Virus record (IMG/VR): IMGVR_UViG_3300036851_000175
Coordinates: 1 to 30,970 of that record
Reading direction: 5' to 3' (one strand)
DNA length: 30,970 bases
Source: a virus
The position numbers were made by a program, and so were the translations under genes. The notes beneath the pieces are model-generated. The model did not search any database. It saw only the letters and a program-made list of their open reading frames with translations, and was not told where the DNA came from. Below, piece after piece: positions 8,092 to 16,056 of the stretch (position 1 is the stretch's first letter; every line of letters starts with the position of its first letter).

Positions 8092-9438
8092 ATGACGTAC
8101 CGTAGAAGCCGGTTTCGTCGGCCCGATGGCACGCTCCCGCCGCTGGCGGGCTGCGACCCGGTTGGCGAGGCCTCCCTGAAGGACAAGCTCAAGGAGGTCG
8201 AGGACGACCTCAGCCGGCTGCGCGAGGAGCGCGCCGAGAAGGTCAAGGACCGCGACGCCGCCAAGCAGGCGTTCGCCGGCACCGACGGCTATGACACCGA
8301 CAGCGACGAGTTCAAGGCCGCCGAGGCCGCGGTGCGCGCCGTCGGCGAGATCGACGACAAGATCGCCGGCGCGCAGAGCGCGCAGGTGGGCATCCTCAAG
8401 ATGCTCGGCCAGTCCGATGAGCGGGTCGCCAAGGCAAACGGCGACCCGCGTAGGCGCAACGGCGCCGAGAACCAGCCAGCGGAAGGGTGGGACTCCAAGT
8501 CGCTGTTCGATCGCGACGGGGTCAGCGAGGCGCTCGAGCGCGCCTCGGCGACCAAGGCGCGGTTCGGGTCGATCGAGCTCGGCCAGGTCGCCGACCGCGA
8601 GGCGATGAAGGCCGATATCGCCCCGACGACGAACATGCGCCGCGGCGAGTTCTACGGGGTGCTGCCCCAGCTGTTCCGGCCGCTGCGCGTCCTGGACCTG
8701 ATCCCGACCGGCACGATGGACGCCAACTCGCTCCCGTACACGCAGGAGTCCGGGTCGTTCCTGGCGGCGGAAACCACGGAGGGCGCGCCCAAGCCGGAGG
8801 ACAGCGTCACCTACACGGATGCGCTGGCGACGGCGCAGACGATCGCGGCGTGGCTGAAGATCCGCAAGCAGGCGCTGTCGGACGTCCCGGCGCTGCGGTC
8901 GATCATCGACAGCCGACTGCGCTACTCGGTGCAGCGGCGCCTGGAGGCGCAGATCCTCGCCGGCAACGGCAGCGACCCCAACATCCGCGGGATCCTGCAG
9001 ACGTCGGGGATTGGCGCGGTCGACTATGACGCCGCCGAGCTGACGGCCGACCAGGTGCTGCGCGCGATCACGACGGTGCTGCTCGCCGACGCCGAGGCGA
9101 CCGGCATCATCGCGCACCCGACCGACTGGCAGAACGCGCTGCTCGCCAAGGCGACCGGGGATGGCCACTACTACAGCGGCGGCCCGTTCAGCGTCACCCC
9201 GCAGGTCATGTGGGGCGTCCCGCTCGTCCCATCGGCGGCGATCGCACAGGGCACCATCCTCGTCGGCGACTTCACGATGGGCGCCCAACTGTTCATCCGC
9301 GAAGGAGTCAACGTCCTGATCAGCGACTCCGACCAGGACGACTTCATCCGCAACCGCGCAACTCTCCTCGGCGAGATGCGGGCCGCGCTGGCGGTCTGGC
9401 GTCCCGCGGCGTTCGCGACCGTCGACCTCACCGCCTAG
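8092..9438 (+). CDS. Major capsid protein (HK97 fold) with N-terminal coiled-coil delta domain
   Basis: 448 residues, ATG start after a GAAGGAGGGA site. Residues about 28-125 are strongly charged and coiled-coil-like (LKDKLKEVEDDLSRLREERAEK), fitting a built-in scaffold (delta domain) removed by the upstream protease. Residues about 145-448 match the HK97 shell fold: GEFYGVLPQLFRPLRVLDLIPTG, an E-loop-like SFLAAETTEGAPKPEDS, the spine-helix region with RLRYSVQRRLEAQILAGNG, and the closing GDFTMGAQLFIREGVNVLISDSD. The cleavage site is not obvious; the 125-150 linker is the likely area. Confidence 0.93.
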   Translation: MTYRRSRFRRPDGTLPPLAGCDPVGEASLKDKLKEVEDDLSRLREERAEKVKDRDAAKQAFAGTDGYDTDSDEFKAAEAAVRAVGEIDDKIAGAQSAQVGILKMLGQSDERVAKANGDPRRRNGAENQPAEGWDSKSLFDRDGVSEALERASATKARFGSIELGQVADREAMKADIAPTTNMRRGEFYGVLPQLFRPLRVLDLIPTGTMDANSLPYTQESGSFLAAETTEGAPKPEDSVTYTDALATAQTIAAWLKIRKQALSDVPALRSIIDSRLRYSVQRRLEAQILAGNGSDPNIRGILQTSGIGAVDYDAAELTADQVLRAITTVLLADAEATGIIAHPTDWQNALLAKATGDGHYYSGGPFSVTPQVMWGVPLVPSAAIAQGTILVGDFTMGAQLFIREGVNVLISDSDQDDFIRNRATLLGEMRAALAVWRPAAFATVDLTA

Positions 9439-9455
9439 AGGGAGGGGCCACACGA

Positions 9456-9827
9456 ATGAGCCCGCTCGACCGGCAAGGCAACTACTACGCCGACGAGGTG
9501 CTGCGCGCGGACGCCGCGGTGGCGTCCGCCGCGCGAACGACGACCGCCACCGGCACGGCGTTCAACGTCGACAACGCCGAATCGTTCGAGGCGTTCCTCA
9601 GCATCACGGCGGCGTCGGGGACCACCCCGACGCTCGACGTGGTCCTGGAGACGACCGTCAACGGCGTCGACTGGTACGAGGTCGACGCTTTCGCGCAGAA
9701 GACTGGCGTCGACGAGGACGCGCGCGCGTTCGGGCCCCTCGGCGACCAGGCCCGCTGGAAGTGGACGATCGGCGGCACGGACACCCCGACGTTCACGTTC
9801 AGCATCGCCGTCGACGAGAAAACCTGA
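9456..9827 (+). CDS. Small beta-rich head protein
   Basis: 123 residues. Start chosen at ATG 9456, preceded by GAGGGAGGGG; the frame is open farther upstream only because it overlaps the capsid gene. The sequence is strand-rich: an early SFEAFLSITAASGTTPTL region, then VVLETTVNGVDWYEVDAF, then WKWTIGGTDTPTFTFSIAV. Such small beta-sandwich proteins right after the capsid gene often decorate the shell or stabilise it, but no specific family is recognised with certainty. There is no signal peptide or membrane segment. Confidence 0.6.
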   Translation: MSPLDRQGNYYADEVLRADAAVASAARTTTATGTAFNVDNAESFEAFLSITAASGTTPTLDVVLETTVNGVDWYEVDAFAQKTGVDEDARAFGPLGDQARWKWTIGGTDTPTFTFSIAVDEKT

Positions 9828-9849
9828 CCCCGAAGGAGACCCACTTACC

Positions 9850-10035
9850 ATGAGCCCGTTCTACGAATCAGGCGATCTCCCGATCGCCACGGAGGATGTG
9901 GTCGTCCACGACGACGCGCTGGGCATCAACCGCAAGATCATCGCGGGGACCCAGGTACCCCCGGATCTGATCGACGCCTACGAGAAGGCGACCGCGCCGA
10001 AGTCGTCCAAGAAGGCGTCGGACGCCGAGAAGTAG
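9850..10035 (+). CDS. Small hypothetical head-region protein
   Basis: 61 residues, ATG start with a GAAGGAG site 12 bases upstream. The sequence has an acidic start (SPFYESGDLP), a short beta-like motif VVVHDDALGINRKIIAGTQVPPDLIDAYEKA and a Lys-rich end (KSSKKASDAEK). Short proteins of this form (a strand pair followed by a helix ending in a basic tail) are common between capsid and connector genes in actinophages. No role is assigned to them. The sequence has a convincing ribosome-binding site and is packed between two genes, so it is probably real. Confidence 0.65.
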   Translation: MSPFYESGDLPIATEDVVVHDDALGINRKIIAGTQVPPDLIDAYEKATAPKSSKKASDAEK

Positions 10036-10041
10036 GACTCG

Positions 10042-10692
10042 ATGCAGGCCGTCGCCTCACAGAGCTTTCAGGCGACGCTGCTGGCGCCCGCCGACGTCGT
10101 CGGTCTCGGCGCGCGCATCGAGCAGCCGGTCACGCGCGCGATCGTGGCCGCGTTCGTGGCTGGCACGAAGGACCCGGTCACCGGCGTGTGGAGCGTCACG
10201 CTCGACGCGCCGGCGACCGCGGGCGACTACCAGCTGGTGTGGCGCACCAGCGACCCCGAGCCCCCCGACTACGAGGTGTTCGTCCCGCTGGTCGTAGTTG
10301 GCGCCGGCAGCGGCGGGGCTGGCGGGTGGACGCCATGGCCGCCACCGGATGTCGATCAGGTCGCCGAGCTGCTGCGCGCCCGCACCAACGTGATGGGCAC
10401 CGAGCACGGCACGTTCGATGACGACACCCGCCCGACCGGCGAGCAGGTCCAGGCGATCATCACCACTGCAGTCGGGGACGTCGCCGCCCGGGTCGGCGCG
10501 GAGATCCCCGCCGACTACCACGCCGACGCGACACGTCTGGCCGCGCTTCGTGCCGCCGCGCTGATCGAGGCGTCGGTCTTTCCCGATCAGCTGGATACCG
10601 ACCGCAGCGCGCATCGCCAGTACACCGCCATGTACCTGTCGGGGGTACAGGCGCTCGCCGCCGCGATCCCGCACGCCATGCGGCTGGCCTGA
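10042..10692 (+). CDS. Head-tail connector/adaptor with N-terminal Ig-like domain
   Basis: 216 residues, ATG 6 bases after the previous stop. Residues about 1-90 form a beta-sandwich (VWSVTLDAPATAGDYQLVWRTSDPE). A Gly-rich hinge (GAGSGGAGG) follows, then a helical domain at about 103-216 with DDTRPTGEQVQAIITTAVGDVAARVG and the AALRAAALIEASVFPDQ helix. The second part resembles the gp6/gp15-type head-tail connectors that bind under the portal. The joined Ig-like domain could bind the capsid or host surface. Position after the capsid genes supports the call. Confidence 0.72.
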   Translation: MQAVASQSFQATLLAPADVVGLGARIEQPVTRAIVAAFVAGTKDPVTGVWSVTLDAPATAGDYQLVWRTSDPEPPDYEVFVPLVVVGAGSGGAGGWTPWPPPDVDQVAELLRARTNVMGTEHGTFDDDTRPTGEQVQAIITTAVGDVAARVGAEIPADYHADATRLAALRAAALIEASVFPDQLDTDRSAHRQYTAMYLSGVQALAAAIPHAMRLA

Positions 10693-10714
10693 GGCTTTCG
10701 GAAGGAGGATTGCG

Positions 10715-11464
10715 TTGGCGCTCGTCCGCAACACGCTCAACCACGAGATCCCGCTCACCGTCGGACAGATCGGCCCCGACGAGGAGCTCAACGTCGACAC
10801 GTCGCTGCCCTACGAGGCATCCCTGCTCGGCGCCGGCACCCTGGTGATCGTCGATCCCAGCACCCCGCCGCCGGCGCCGGCCAGCATGAACGTCGATCTG
10901 CTCGCGAAGGTGCCGTATGCGACGCCAGCGATCCCGTTCGAAGTCGACCTGAGACAGGCGAGCGGTATCGCGACGCTGGACGACAGCGGCAAACTCAAGC
11001 CCGAGCAGGCACCAATCATCGATCTCGCCAACCTCGGGTTCGACCCGGAAACCGAGAGCGAGGCCGGGGTCGCGCACGCAGCGCTGCAGACCCAGATCGA
11101 CGCGAAGATCGCGGCGAGCGAGAAGGGCGCGGCCAACGGCGTGGCGACGCTCGATAGCGCCTTGAAGCTGCCCTCCAGCCAGCTGCCCAGTTCGGTGGTA
11201 AGCAGCAGCGCCAAGCAGCTCGCCGCCGTCCCGGACCTCCTCGTCGCCGGTAGCGGCATCACATACGACAGCAACGGGGTGATCGCCTCCGCCCCGGTTG
11301 TATGGCCCGACGGCGACACTGGCACCTACACGACGACTTCAGCCACGACCGACGGCGTGCTCGCCTACACGGTCACTAAGGGCGCGCTCACCTACACGCA
11401 GCCCGCGATGACCCGCAACAGCGACGGCGCCGTCACGAACCGTCCCGCGATCACGGTGGCCTGA
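10715..11464 (+). CDS. Fibre-like structural protein
   Basis: 249 residues. The start is TTG 10715, chosen because GAAGGAGG lies at 10701-10708 and no ATG or GTG fits. Residues about 1-50 form a small beta domain (IPLTVGQIGPDEELNVDTSLPYEASLLGAGTLVI). It then has two copies of the motif seen in phage fibres and appendages, GIATLDDSGKLKPEQAP and GVATLDSALKLPSSQLP, separated by a helical stretch that may trimerise. The C-terminus is Thr/Ala-rich strands. It probably makes a fibre stem or adaptor for the beta-helix protein encoded next. The location inside the head-to-neck region rather than at the tail-fibre end of the operon is unusual. Confidence 0.65.
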   Translation: MALVRNTLNHEIPLTVGQIGPDEELNVDTSLPYEASLLGAGTLVIVDPSTPPPAPASMNVDLLAKVPYATPAIPFEVDLRQASGIATLDDSGKLKPEQAPIIDLANLGFDPETESEAGVAHAALQTQIDAKIAASEKGAANGVATLDSALKLPSSQLPSSVVSSSAKQLAAVPDLLVAGSGITYDSNGVIASAPVVWPDGDTGTYTTTSATTDGVLAYTVTKGALTYTQPAMTRNSDGAVTNRPAITVA

Positions 11465-11465
11465 C

Positions 11466-13709
11466 ATGGGCATTCTTGACGCCCCCGGCATCAGCAAAAG
11501 AGCGTTCAACTTCGGCACGAGCTTCTTCAGCGCCGGCAGCTACGCCGGTGGCAGCAACGGGGCGGCTGGGCAGATCGCGCAGGCCATCACGGACGCGACG
11601 GCCACCATCACCGCCACCAAAGGCGCCACCGTCTACGTGCCAGCGGGGCTCTGGGACTGCGCCGGTGGCGGATCGATCTCAGGAGTGGTCGCGTCGTTGC
11701 CGCGCAACACCCTCAACTGGCTGCGCATCGTGTTCGACGACGCGGCGTACCTGCGGCTCTCCTCGAACATCCCCCGGCTGTTCGACTTCGGCAAAGTCGC
11801 CGACCACGACACCTTCAACAAGATCCTCATCGAGGGCGGCACCATCGACGTCAACAACGTCGGGGGTCGCCACCACGTCATCCTCGGCACCTACCGCGCC
11901 GCCGCGTTCCAGACGCGCATCAACGTCAAGCATCTCTACGTCCGCGGCGTCGGCACCATCAACGTCCCGGTCGACCCGACCACCACCAACCACCGGCTGA
12001 ACGTCTGGATCGCGCCCTACCACGCCGCGCTCAACGAGGCCACGCAGGACGAGGTCTCAGACGTCCACATCGAGGACTGCCGCTTCGAGGGCGGCAACCA
12101 GGGCGTTGTGATCGGCGGCTCGTGGACCGGCGGTGCGGGTGACGGCGTGAACGTCCTCGTGGACGACATCCACATCGAGCGGTGCTGGCACTCCCTGCTC
12201 ACCGCTCCGACCGGAGCTTCGTCGGGCGCGAACTTCCACGTCGGCGTGCGCGGCAAGGGCGGCAGCGTCACGATCCGCGACTGTTACGGCTACGGGTCCT
12301 CCGACGTCGGCGTTGAGATCGACGCGATGAGCGACGCGAAGATCATCAACACCACCATCGAGGACTGGTGGAACGCCGCCTTCTATCACACCAACTTCCG
12401 CTCCCCGGTCGACGTGGACGGCCAGGTCATCAAGTGGATCGACTGCAAGGGCCGACGGCTCAACGTCACCACCCAAGCCCGCGTGTTCCGCGTCGTCGCA
12501 ACCGAAGACGTTCGCCTTGGAGCGGTCGAGATCCACAACGGCCAGTCCTACAAGAAGGTCAACGAGTTCGAGACCGACGGCGAATGGCTCAGCGTCGATG
12601 GCGGCACCGTCGGGCTCCGGCGGATCGAAGTCAACGGCCTGGAAGGCATCGCCCAGACCACCTACTCGTCGGCATCCAACGTCCAGCCCGTCGCGATCCG
12701 CATCAGCAACGTCGTCAACGGCGGCGTCGTGAAGCTGTGCAACCTCAAGGGCTTCCTGTCCGGCGCTCGCACGGGCAGCGGCTCGATCGACTGGCGCATG
12801 ATCGCCGTCACAGGCGGCGCGCCGTATCTGGAGATCGACGGGCTCTACGTCACGAACACGATGACCGGCTTGAACGCCACCGCCAACCGCATCATCGATC
12901 TCGGGCTCGGCGGGTTCACCACCATCCGCGACGGCGTGATCCGCCGACTCATCATGGGGCCGATCAGCTCGGACAGCGGCCCGGTCGGGATCAACGTGCG
13001 CGGCACCGCCTCGCTGCAGTTCAACGGCATCCTGCGGATCTCGGAGTGCGACTTCTCGCAGGCACCGGGCGGCACGACCGACGTGTTCTTCGTCACCGGC
13101 GACGAGAACAAGAACAAGGTCTTTTTCCACCGCAACCGCTGGCGCATCATGCCGGGCACGGTGAGGGCCGACGACCTCACCCCGCTAGACCGAGACTTCG
13201 GTCAGCCCGGAGTTCTCGCCCCGACCAGTGGACTCGGTGCCGCAACGAACGTGACATTGGTCGCCAATCAGGCGTTCCTCGCCCGGTTCGTGCCGTCGCG
13301 GGACATGACCATCACCAAGATCGCGTTCTCCGTCACCACCGCTGCCGGTGCCGACGACGCCTGCGATGTCGGGATCTTCAGCTCCGACCTCGCCACACTT
13401 CTCGTCTCCAAGGGCGCCACGAACGGGCTGCTCAACGGCACCGGCCGCAAGGTGGTCACGGTCGCGTCGACACAGCTGCTCGCTGGTGTCGTCTACTACG
13501 CAGCGTTCAGTTGCGGAACGCTCGGCGGGTCCGCCGCCGTCGTGCAGGGCTTCAACATCAACTCCGGCAGCGTCGGGCAGCTCTTCGGAGACACCATCCC
13601 GAACCTGCTCCAAGCGATCAAGTCCACCGCGCACCCGCTCGCGACCGGCACGATCGGCTCCCCAGTCGCGACCAACGCGACGGTCCTGCTCGCCATCCGG
13701 GAGAGCTAG
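11466..13709 (+). CDS. Right-handed beta-helix appendage protein, possible receptor-binding depolymerase
   Basis: 747 residues, ATG one base after the fibre gene stop. Residues about 30-90 look like the pectate-lyase-type entry of a right-handed beta-helix (QIAQAITDATATITATKGATVYVPAG). From about 110 to 560 there are many short strand turns rich in Ile/Val, Asn, Gly and Asp (for example VHIEDCRFEGGNQGVVIGG, VTIRDCYGYGSSDVGVEID). Residues about 600-747 form a separate C-terminal beta-sandwich (MTITKIAFSVTTAAGADDACDVGIFSSD). Phage proteins of this shape are usually trimeric tailspikes that bind or cut host surface glycans. I cannot point to catalytic residues, so binding without cleavage remains possible. 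Confidence 0.75.
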   Translation: MGILDAPGISKRAFNFGTSFFSAGSYAGGSNGAAGQIAQAITDATATITATKGATVYVPAGLWDCAGGGSISGVVASLPRNTLNWLRIVFDDAAYLRLSSNIPRLFDFGKVADHDTFNKILIEGGTIDVNNVGGRHHVILGTYRAAAFQTRINVKHLYVRGVGTINVPVDPTTTNHRLNVWIAPYHAALNEATQDEVSDVHIEDCRFEGGNQGVVIGGSWTGGAGDGVNVLVDDIHIERCWHSLLTAPTGASSGANFHVGVRGKGGSVTIRDCYGYGSSDVGVEIDAMSDAKIINTTIEDWWNAAFYHTNFRSPVDVDGQVIKWIDCKGRRLNVTTQARVFRVVATEDVRLGAVEIHNGQSYKKVNEFETDGEWLSVDGGTVGLRRIEVNGLEGIAQTTYSSASNVQPVAIRISNVVNGGVVKLCNLKGFLSGARTGSGSIDWRMIAVTGGAPYLEIDGLYVTNTMTGLNATANRIIDLGLGGFTTIRDGVIRRLIMGPISSDSGPVGINVRGTASLQFNGILRISECDFSQAPGGTTDVFFVTGDENKNKVFFHRNRWRIMPGTVRADDLTPLDRDFGQPGVLAPTSGLGAATNVTLVANQAFLARFVPSRDMTITKIAFSVTTAAGADDACDVGIFSSDLATLLVSKGATNGLLNGTGRKVVTVASTQLLAGVVYYAAFSCGTLGGSAAVVQGFNINSGSVGQLFGDTIPNLLQAIKSTAHPLATGTIGSPVATNATVLLAIRES

Positions 13710-13747
13710 CTGCCGTGTCGGGGAACTAACGACAGTCCGCTTAAGCC

Positions 13748-13876
13748 GTGAACGTCAACCCCAACGCGGTCGTGTTCGTCGGCCTGGCTGCCTGCATCGG
13801 TGCCCTGCTCGGCCACACGATCCTCGCGCTCACGATCGCGCTGAGCGTGCTGCTCGTCCTCGCGGTCGTTCGCTGA
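13748..13876 (+). CDS. 42-residue membrane peptide
   Basis: GTG start at 13748, stop TGA at 13874-13876. The frame codes for MNVNPNAVVFVGLAACIGAL and then a second hydrophobic stretch rich in Leu/Val/Ala ending in VVR. Two short transmembrane segments are likely. There is no clear ribosome-binding site, so it may be poorly expressed. It lies between the beta-helix gene and the recombinase leader. Function unknown; a small holin or a membrane moron are options, neither supported by family resemblance. Confidence 0.5.
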   Translation: MNVNPNAVVFVGLAACIGALLGHTILALTIALSVLLVLAVVR

Positions 13877-13914
13877 AAGCGGCAGGCAAAACGCGCAACT
13901 CCAGCGCCTCAAAC

Positions 13915-13932
13915 GTGTCGATGTAGCGACAC
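13915..13932 (+). promoter_or_regulatory. Inverted repeat upstream of the recombinase
   Basis: GTGTCG and CGACAC arms, 6 bases each, with a 6-base spacer. It lies 62 bases before the recombinase start. It could be an operator or a recombinase binding site, but it is short and could arise by chance in GC-rich DNA. Confidence 0.3.
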
Positions 13933-13937
13933 CACAT

Positions 13938-13994
13938 AGAGCGGCCCGGCGGCGCGTCAACGCCCCGGGCCCGGCACAGGAGATGTGAGCTCCC
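13938..13994 (+). promoter_or_regulatory. Leader shared with the - strand lipoprotein gene (copy 1)
   Basis: The stretch before the recombinase start matches the stretch before the lipoprotein gene on the opposite strand (30754-30810) without gaps up to the ATG. In the last 45 bases, start codon included, I count 37 identities, including an exact 16-base block GGGCCCGGCACAGGAG. It contains the ribosome-binding site (AGGAG at 13978-13982). GGAG (13979-13982) can pair with CTCC (13990-13993), which would partly hide the site. It is likely a shared promoter/leader or operator module. Confidence 0.65.
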
Positions 13995-14729
13995 ATGCAA
14001 CCCGACCCTACCCCGGACACCGTCCGCCTGCTCGACGTCTGTGGGCGTCTACGGTCGCCGGCGACGCTGCCCGGCTTCCACGCTGGGCGCCCACCAGCCA
14101 CGAAGGGCCGACGCTACCCGGCCGATCCGATCGCCGTCGAGGACATCGCCAAGCTGCTGTGGGCGATCAAGCCCGCCAGCGCCGACCGACGCCACCAGCT
14201 CTCCGCGCAGCGCCTGCGCGCGCTGATCGTGCTGCTGTGGCGCTCGGGGCTGCGCATCAGCGAGGCGCTGGCGCTCGAGGAGCGCGACCTCAACCGCGGT
14301 GACTACGCGATCACCGTCCGGCGCGGCAAGGGCGACAAGCGGCGCATCAGCGCCATGGACGACTGGGGCTGGCACGAGCTCCAGGCCTGGCTGGACGTCC
14401 GCCAGCGCCTGCCATTCGGTGCCGTGTTCTGCGTCCTGTCGGGGCCGACGATCGGCCAGCCCCTGTCGTCCACCGATGCTCGCCGGCAGCTGCGCGAGCT
14501 CGGAGCGGCGGCGGGGCTGCGCCGGCGGATCAACCCGCATGCCTTCCGTCACCAACACGCGGTCGAGCTGTGGCGCGAGGGCGTTGACGTGTACGCGATC
14601 CAGCGCCAGCTCGGCCACGCGCGCCTCGACGTGACCGCCGAGTACCTGCGCGGGATCGCGCCGCTCGAGCTGCTCGAGCCGATCGGACGGCGCCGTGCGC
14701 CGACGATGGCGGTGCCGCACGCCGCGTGA
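13995..14729 (+). CDS. Tyrosine recombinase, catalytic domain only
   Basis: 244 residues. ATG 13995 is used because the ATG at 13983 is followed at once by a stop. The protein has all tyrosine-recombinase catalytic residues: Arg87 (SGLRISEAL), a Lys near 113-115 (GKGDKRR), His182 and Arg185 (HAFRH), His208 (QLGHARLD) and the nucleophile Tyr217 (TAEYLRG). The usual N-terminal SAM-like DNA-binding domain is reduced to about 60 residues, and no arm-binding domain is seen. Family members cut and rejoin DNA for integration, dimer resolution or inversion. It lies on the same strand between structural genes, which is odd for a phage integrase. It may be a moron, an integrase moved into the late operon, or an invertase for nearby fibre genes; no invertible repeat was found. 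Confidence 0.85.
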   Translation: MQPDPTPDTVRLLDVCGRLRSPATLPGFHAGRPPATKGRRYPADPIAVEDIAKLLWAIKPASADRRHQLSAQRLRALIVLLWRSGLRISEALALEERDLNRGDYAITVRRGKGDKRRISAMDDWGWHELQAWLDVRQRLPFGAVFCVLSGPTIGQPLSSTDARRQLRELGAAAGLRRRINPHAFRHQHAVELWREGVDVYAIQRQLGHARLDVTAEYLRGIAPLELLEPIGRRRAPTMAVPHAA

Positions 14730-14800
14730 ACCAAATCTGGCGCCCCGACGCTGCGATGGACTAGACGCGGCGCCTGCTTTAAGAGGTGAGGGGGTCGAGC

Positions 14801-15244
14801 ATGCGGGTCGACGTCGTCGTTCGCGGCGCCGAGGAGGCCGCATCGCTGCTCGAGCGCCTCGGACGTCGGCTCGAGGACGGAACGCCTCAGCTACGCAAGC
14901 TGGTGGATCTGCTTGTGGACGCTCAGCTCGAGCGGTTCCACGGCCGCGGGCAGCGATGGCGCAAGCTCGCGAAGTCGACTCTGCGCTGGCACCGCGAGCA
15001 CGGGGCCGGCACGCGGCCCTTGATCCTGACCGGCGAGCTGATGAAGTCGCTGACCGTCCGCGGCGCCCGCGGGCAGGTCGTCCGGGTCACCCCGACTTCG
15101 CTGTCGTTCGGCACGCGCGTCTGGTATGCGCGGTTCCACCACCGCGGGGAGGGGGTGCCGCGGCGCACCGTCGTCGGCCTGACGCGGATCCAGCGCAAGC
15201 GCGTCGTCTATGAGCTGCGTCGCCTTCTCGTGGAGGACCTCTAG
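14801..15244 (+). CDS. Neck/tail completion protein (HK97 gp10-like / virion morphogenesis family)
   Basis: 147 residues. ATG 14801 is preferred over GTG 14786 because the latter sits inside the GAGGTGAGGGG ribosome-binding region. The N-terminus (VDVVVRGAEEAASLLERLGRRLED) is a helical segment. The middle has WRKLAKSTLRWHREHG and LILTGELMKSLTVRG, typical of small tail-completion or virion-morphogenesis proteins. The strand-rich end contains FGTRVWYARFHHRGEG, also frequent in the family. These proteins close the neck between head and tail. Assigned by pattern and by position before the tail terminator. Confidence 0.75.
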   Translation: MRVDVVVRGAEEAASLLERLGRRLEDGTPQLRKLVDLLVDAQLERFHGRGQRWRKLAKSTLRWHREHGAGTRPLILTGELMKSLTVRGARGQVVRVTPTSLSFGTRVWYARFHHRGEGVPRRTVVGLTRIQRKRVVYELRRLLVEDL

Positions 15245-15868
15245 ATGCCGGATGACGTCTTCGGTGACATCATCGACGCCGACACCGTCGAGGGATACGT
15301 GCGCGACACGTTGCGGGCGTGGATCGTGGCGCACCTCGCCCACCAGGAGCGTCGCCGCGGCCTCCCGGCCCGCACGCTGCCCGAGCCCCGGTCGTGGCCG
15401 ACGGTCAGCGAGTTCGACATCGAGGCGCACGAGCAGATGCCCGCGATCGTGCTCGTCTCGCCGGGCACCGCGGGCACCCCCGAGCACGACCGCGGCGTGT
15501 ACCGCACCACCTGGCGCGTCGAGGTCGCGGTCGCGGTCGCTGGGAAGGACGAGACCGAGGGCCGGATGCTCGCCGCGCTGTACCTCGCCGCGATCAAGGG
15601 CGCCCTCATCCAGAACCGCACGCTCGTCGGCAACGTCGAGAACTGCCGCTGGGCCGGCCCGGACGATCACGCCTTCGGGGTCACCGAGCGCGGGGCGCAG
15701 CGCGCGATCTATGGCACGGCATTCGAGGTCACCGTCCGCGACACAGTCAGCAGCCGACTCGGACCACTCGAGCCGCCCGCCGACCCGTACGCGCCGCCCG
15801 ACGCGCCCGAGAACCCCAACGAGGCCGACATCACCGTCATCGCAACCCGGCCGGAGGACACTCCATGA
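15245..15868 (+). CDS. Probable tail terminator / neck protein
   Basis: 207 residues, ATG directly after the preceding stop. Residues about 60-165 alternate strands and helices in the way of tail-terminator (gpU-like) proteins: AIVLVSPGTAGTPEHDRGVYRTTWRVEVAVAV, GRMLAALYLAAIKGAL and a closing AFEVTVRDTV. The last 40 residues are Pro-rich (PPADPYAPPDAPENP) and likely disordered. Tail terminators cap the tube and join it to the neck. The protein is longer than lambda gpU and the match is by pattern only; the place between the completion protein and sheath supports it. Confidence 0.6.
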   Translation: MPDDVFGDIIDADTVEGYVRDTLRAWIVAHLAHQERRRGLPARTLPEPRSWPTVSEFDIEAHEQMPAIVLVSPGTAGTPEHDRGVYRTTWRVEVAVAVAGKDETEGRMLAALYLAAIKGALIQNRTLVGNVENCRWAGPDDHAFGVTERGAQRAIYGTAFEVTVRDTVSSRLGPLEPPADPYAPPDAPENPNEADITVIATRPEDTP

Positions 15869-16056
15869 GCAAGACGTTCCTGTTCGTCGGCGACCACGCA
15901 GAGACTCTCGCGTCGGGGATGCACATCGCTCCCGGTGACGCCGAGATCCCCGCATCGGCCGTCGACCCCGAAGCCGACAAGCGTCTGCTCGATGAGCGGC
16001 TGCTGATCGAGCCCGCCGCCCAGAAGGGCACGAGAGACAAGGAGAGCAGCGCATGA
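15865..16056 (+). CDS. Small hypothetical protein before the sheath gene
   Basis: 63 residues, ATG 15865 overlapping the previous stop (ATGA), and itself overlapping the sheath start. The sequence opens with KTFLFVGDHAETLASGMHIAPGDAEIPASAVDP, a compact beta-type segment, then a Leu/Arg/Asp-rich helix (KRLLDERLLIEPA) and a charged tail. Similar small proteins are common just before sheath genes in actinophage myoviruses; their role is unknown. The overlaps on both sides argue that it is translated. Confidence 0.6.
   Translation: MSKTFLFVGDHAETLASGMHIAPGDAEIPASAVDPEADKRLLDERLLIEPAAQKGTRDKESSA

Noticed and set aside
6879-8282. A 467-codon open frame on the - strand opposite the protease gene
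   Set aside because: Antisense shadow of the prohead protease with biased composition and no family features.
8041-9453. A 470-codon open frame on the - strand opposite the capsid gene
   Set aside because: Mirror frame of the major capsid gene, caused by GC-rich third positions; no ribosome-binding site and no recognisable fold.
12368-13729. A 453-codon + strand frame within the beta-helix gene
   Set aside because: Arg/His/Pro-rich translation in an alternative frame; the beta-helix frame is clearly the coding one.
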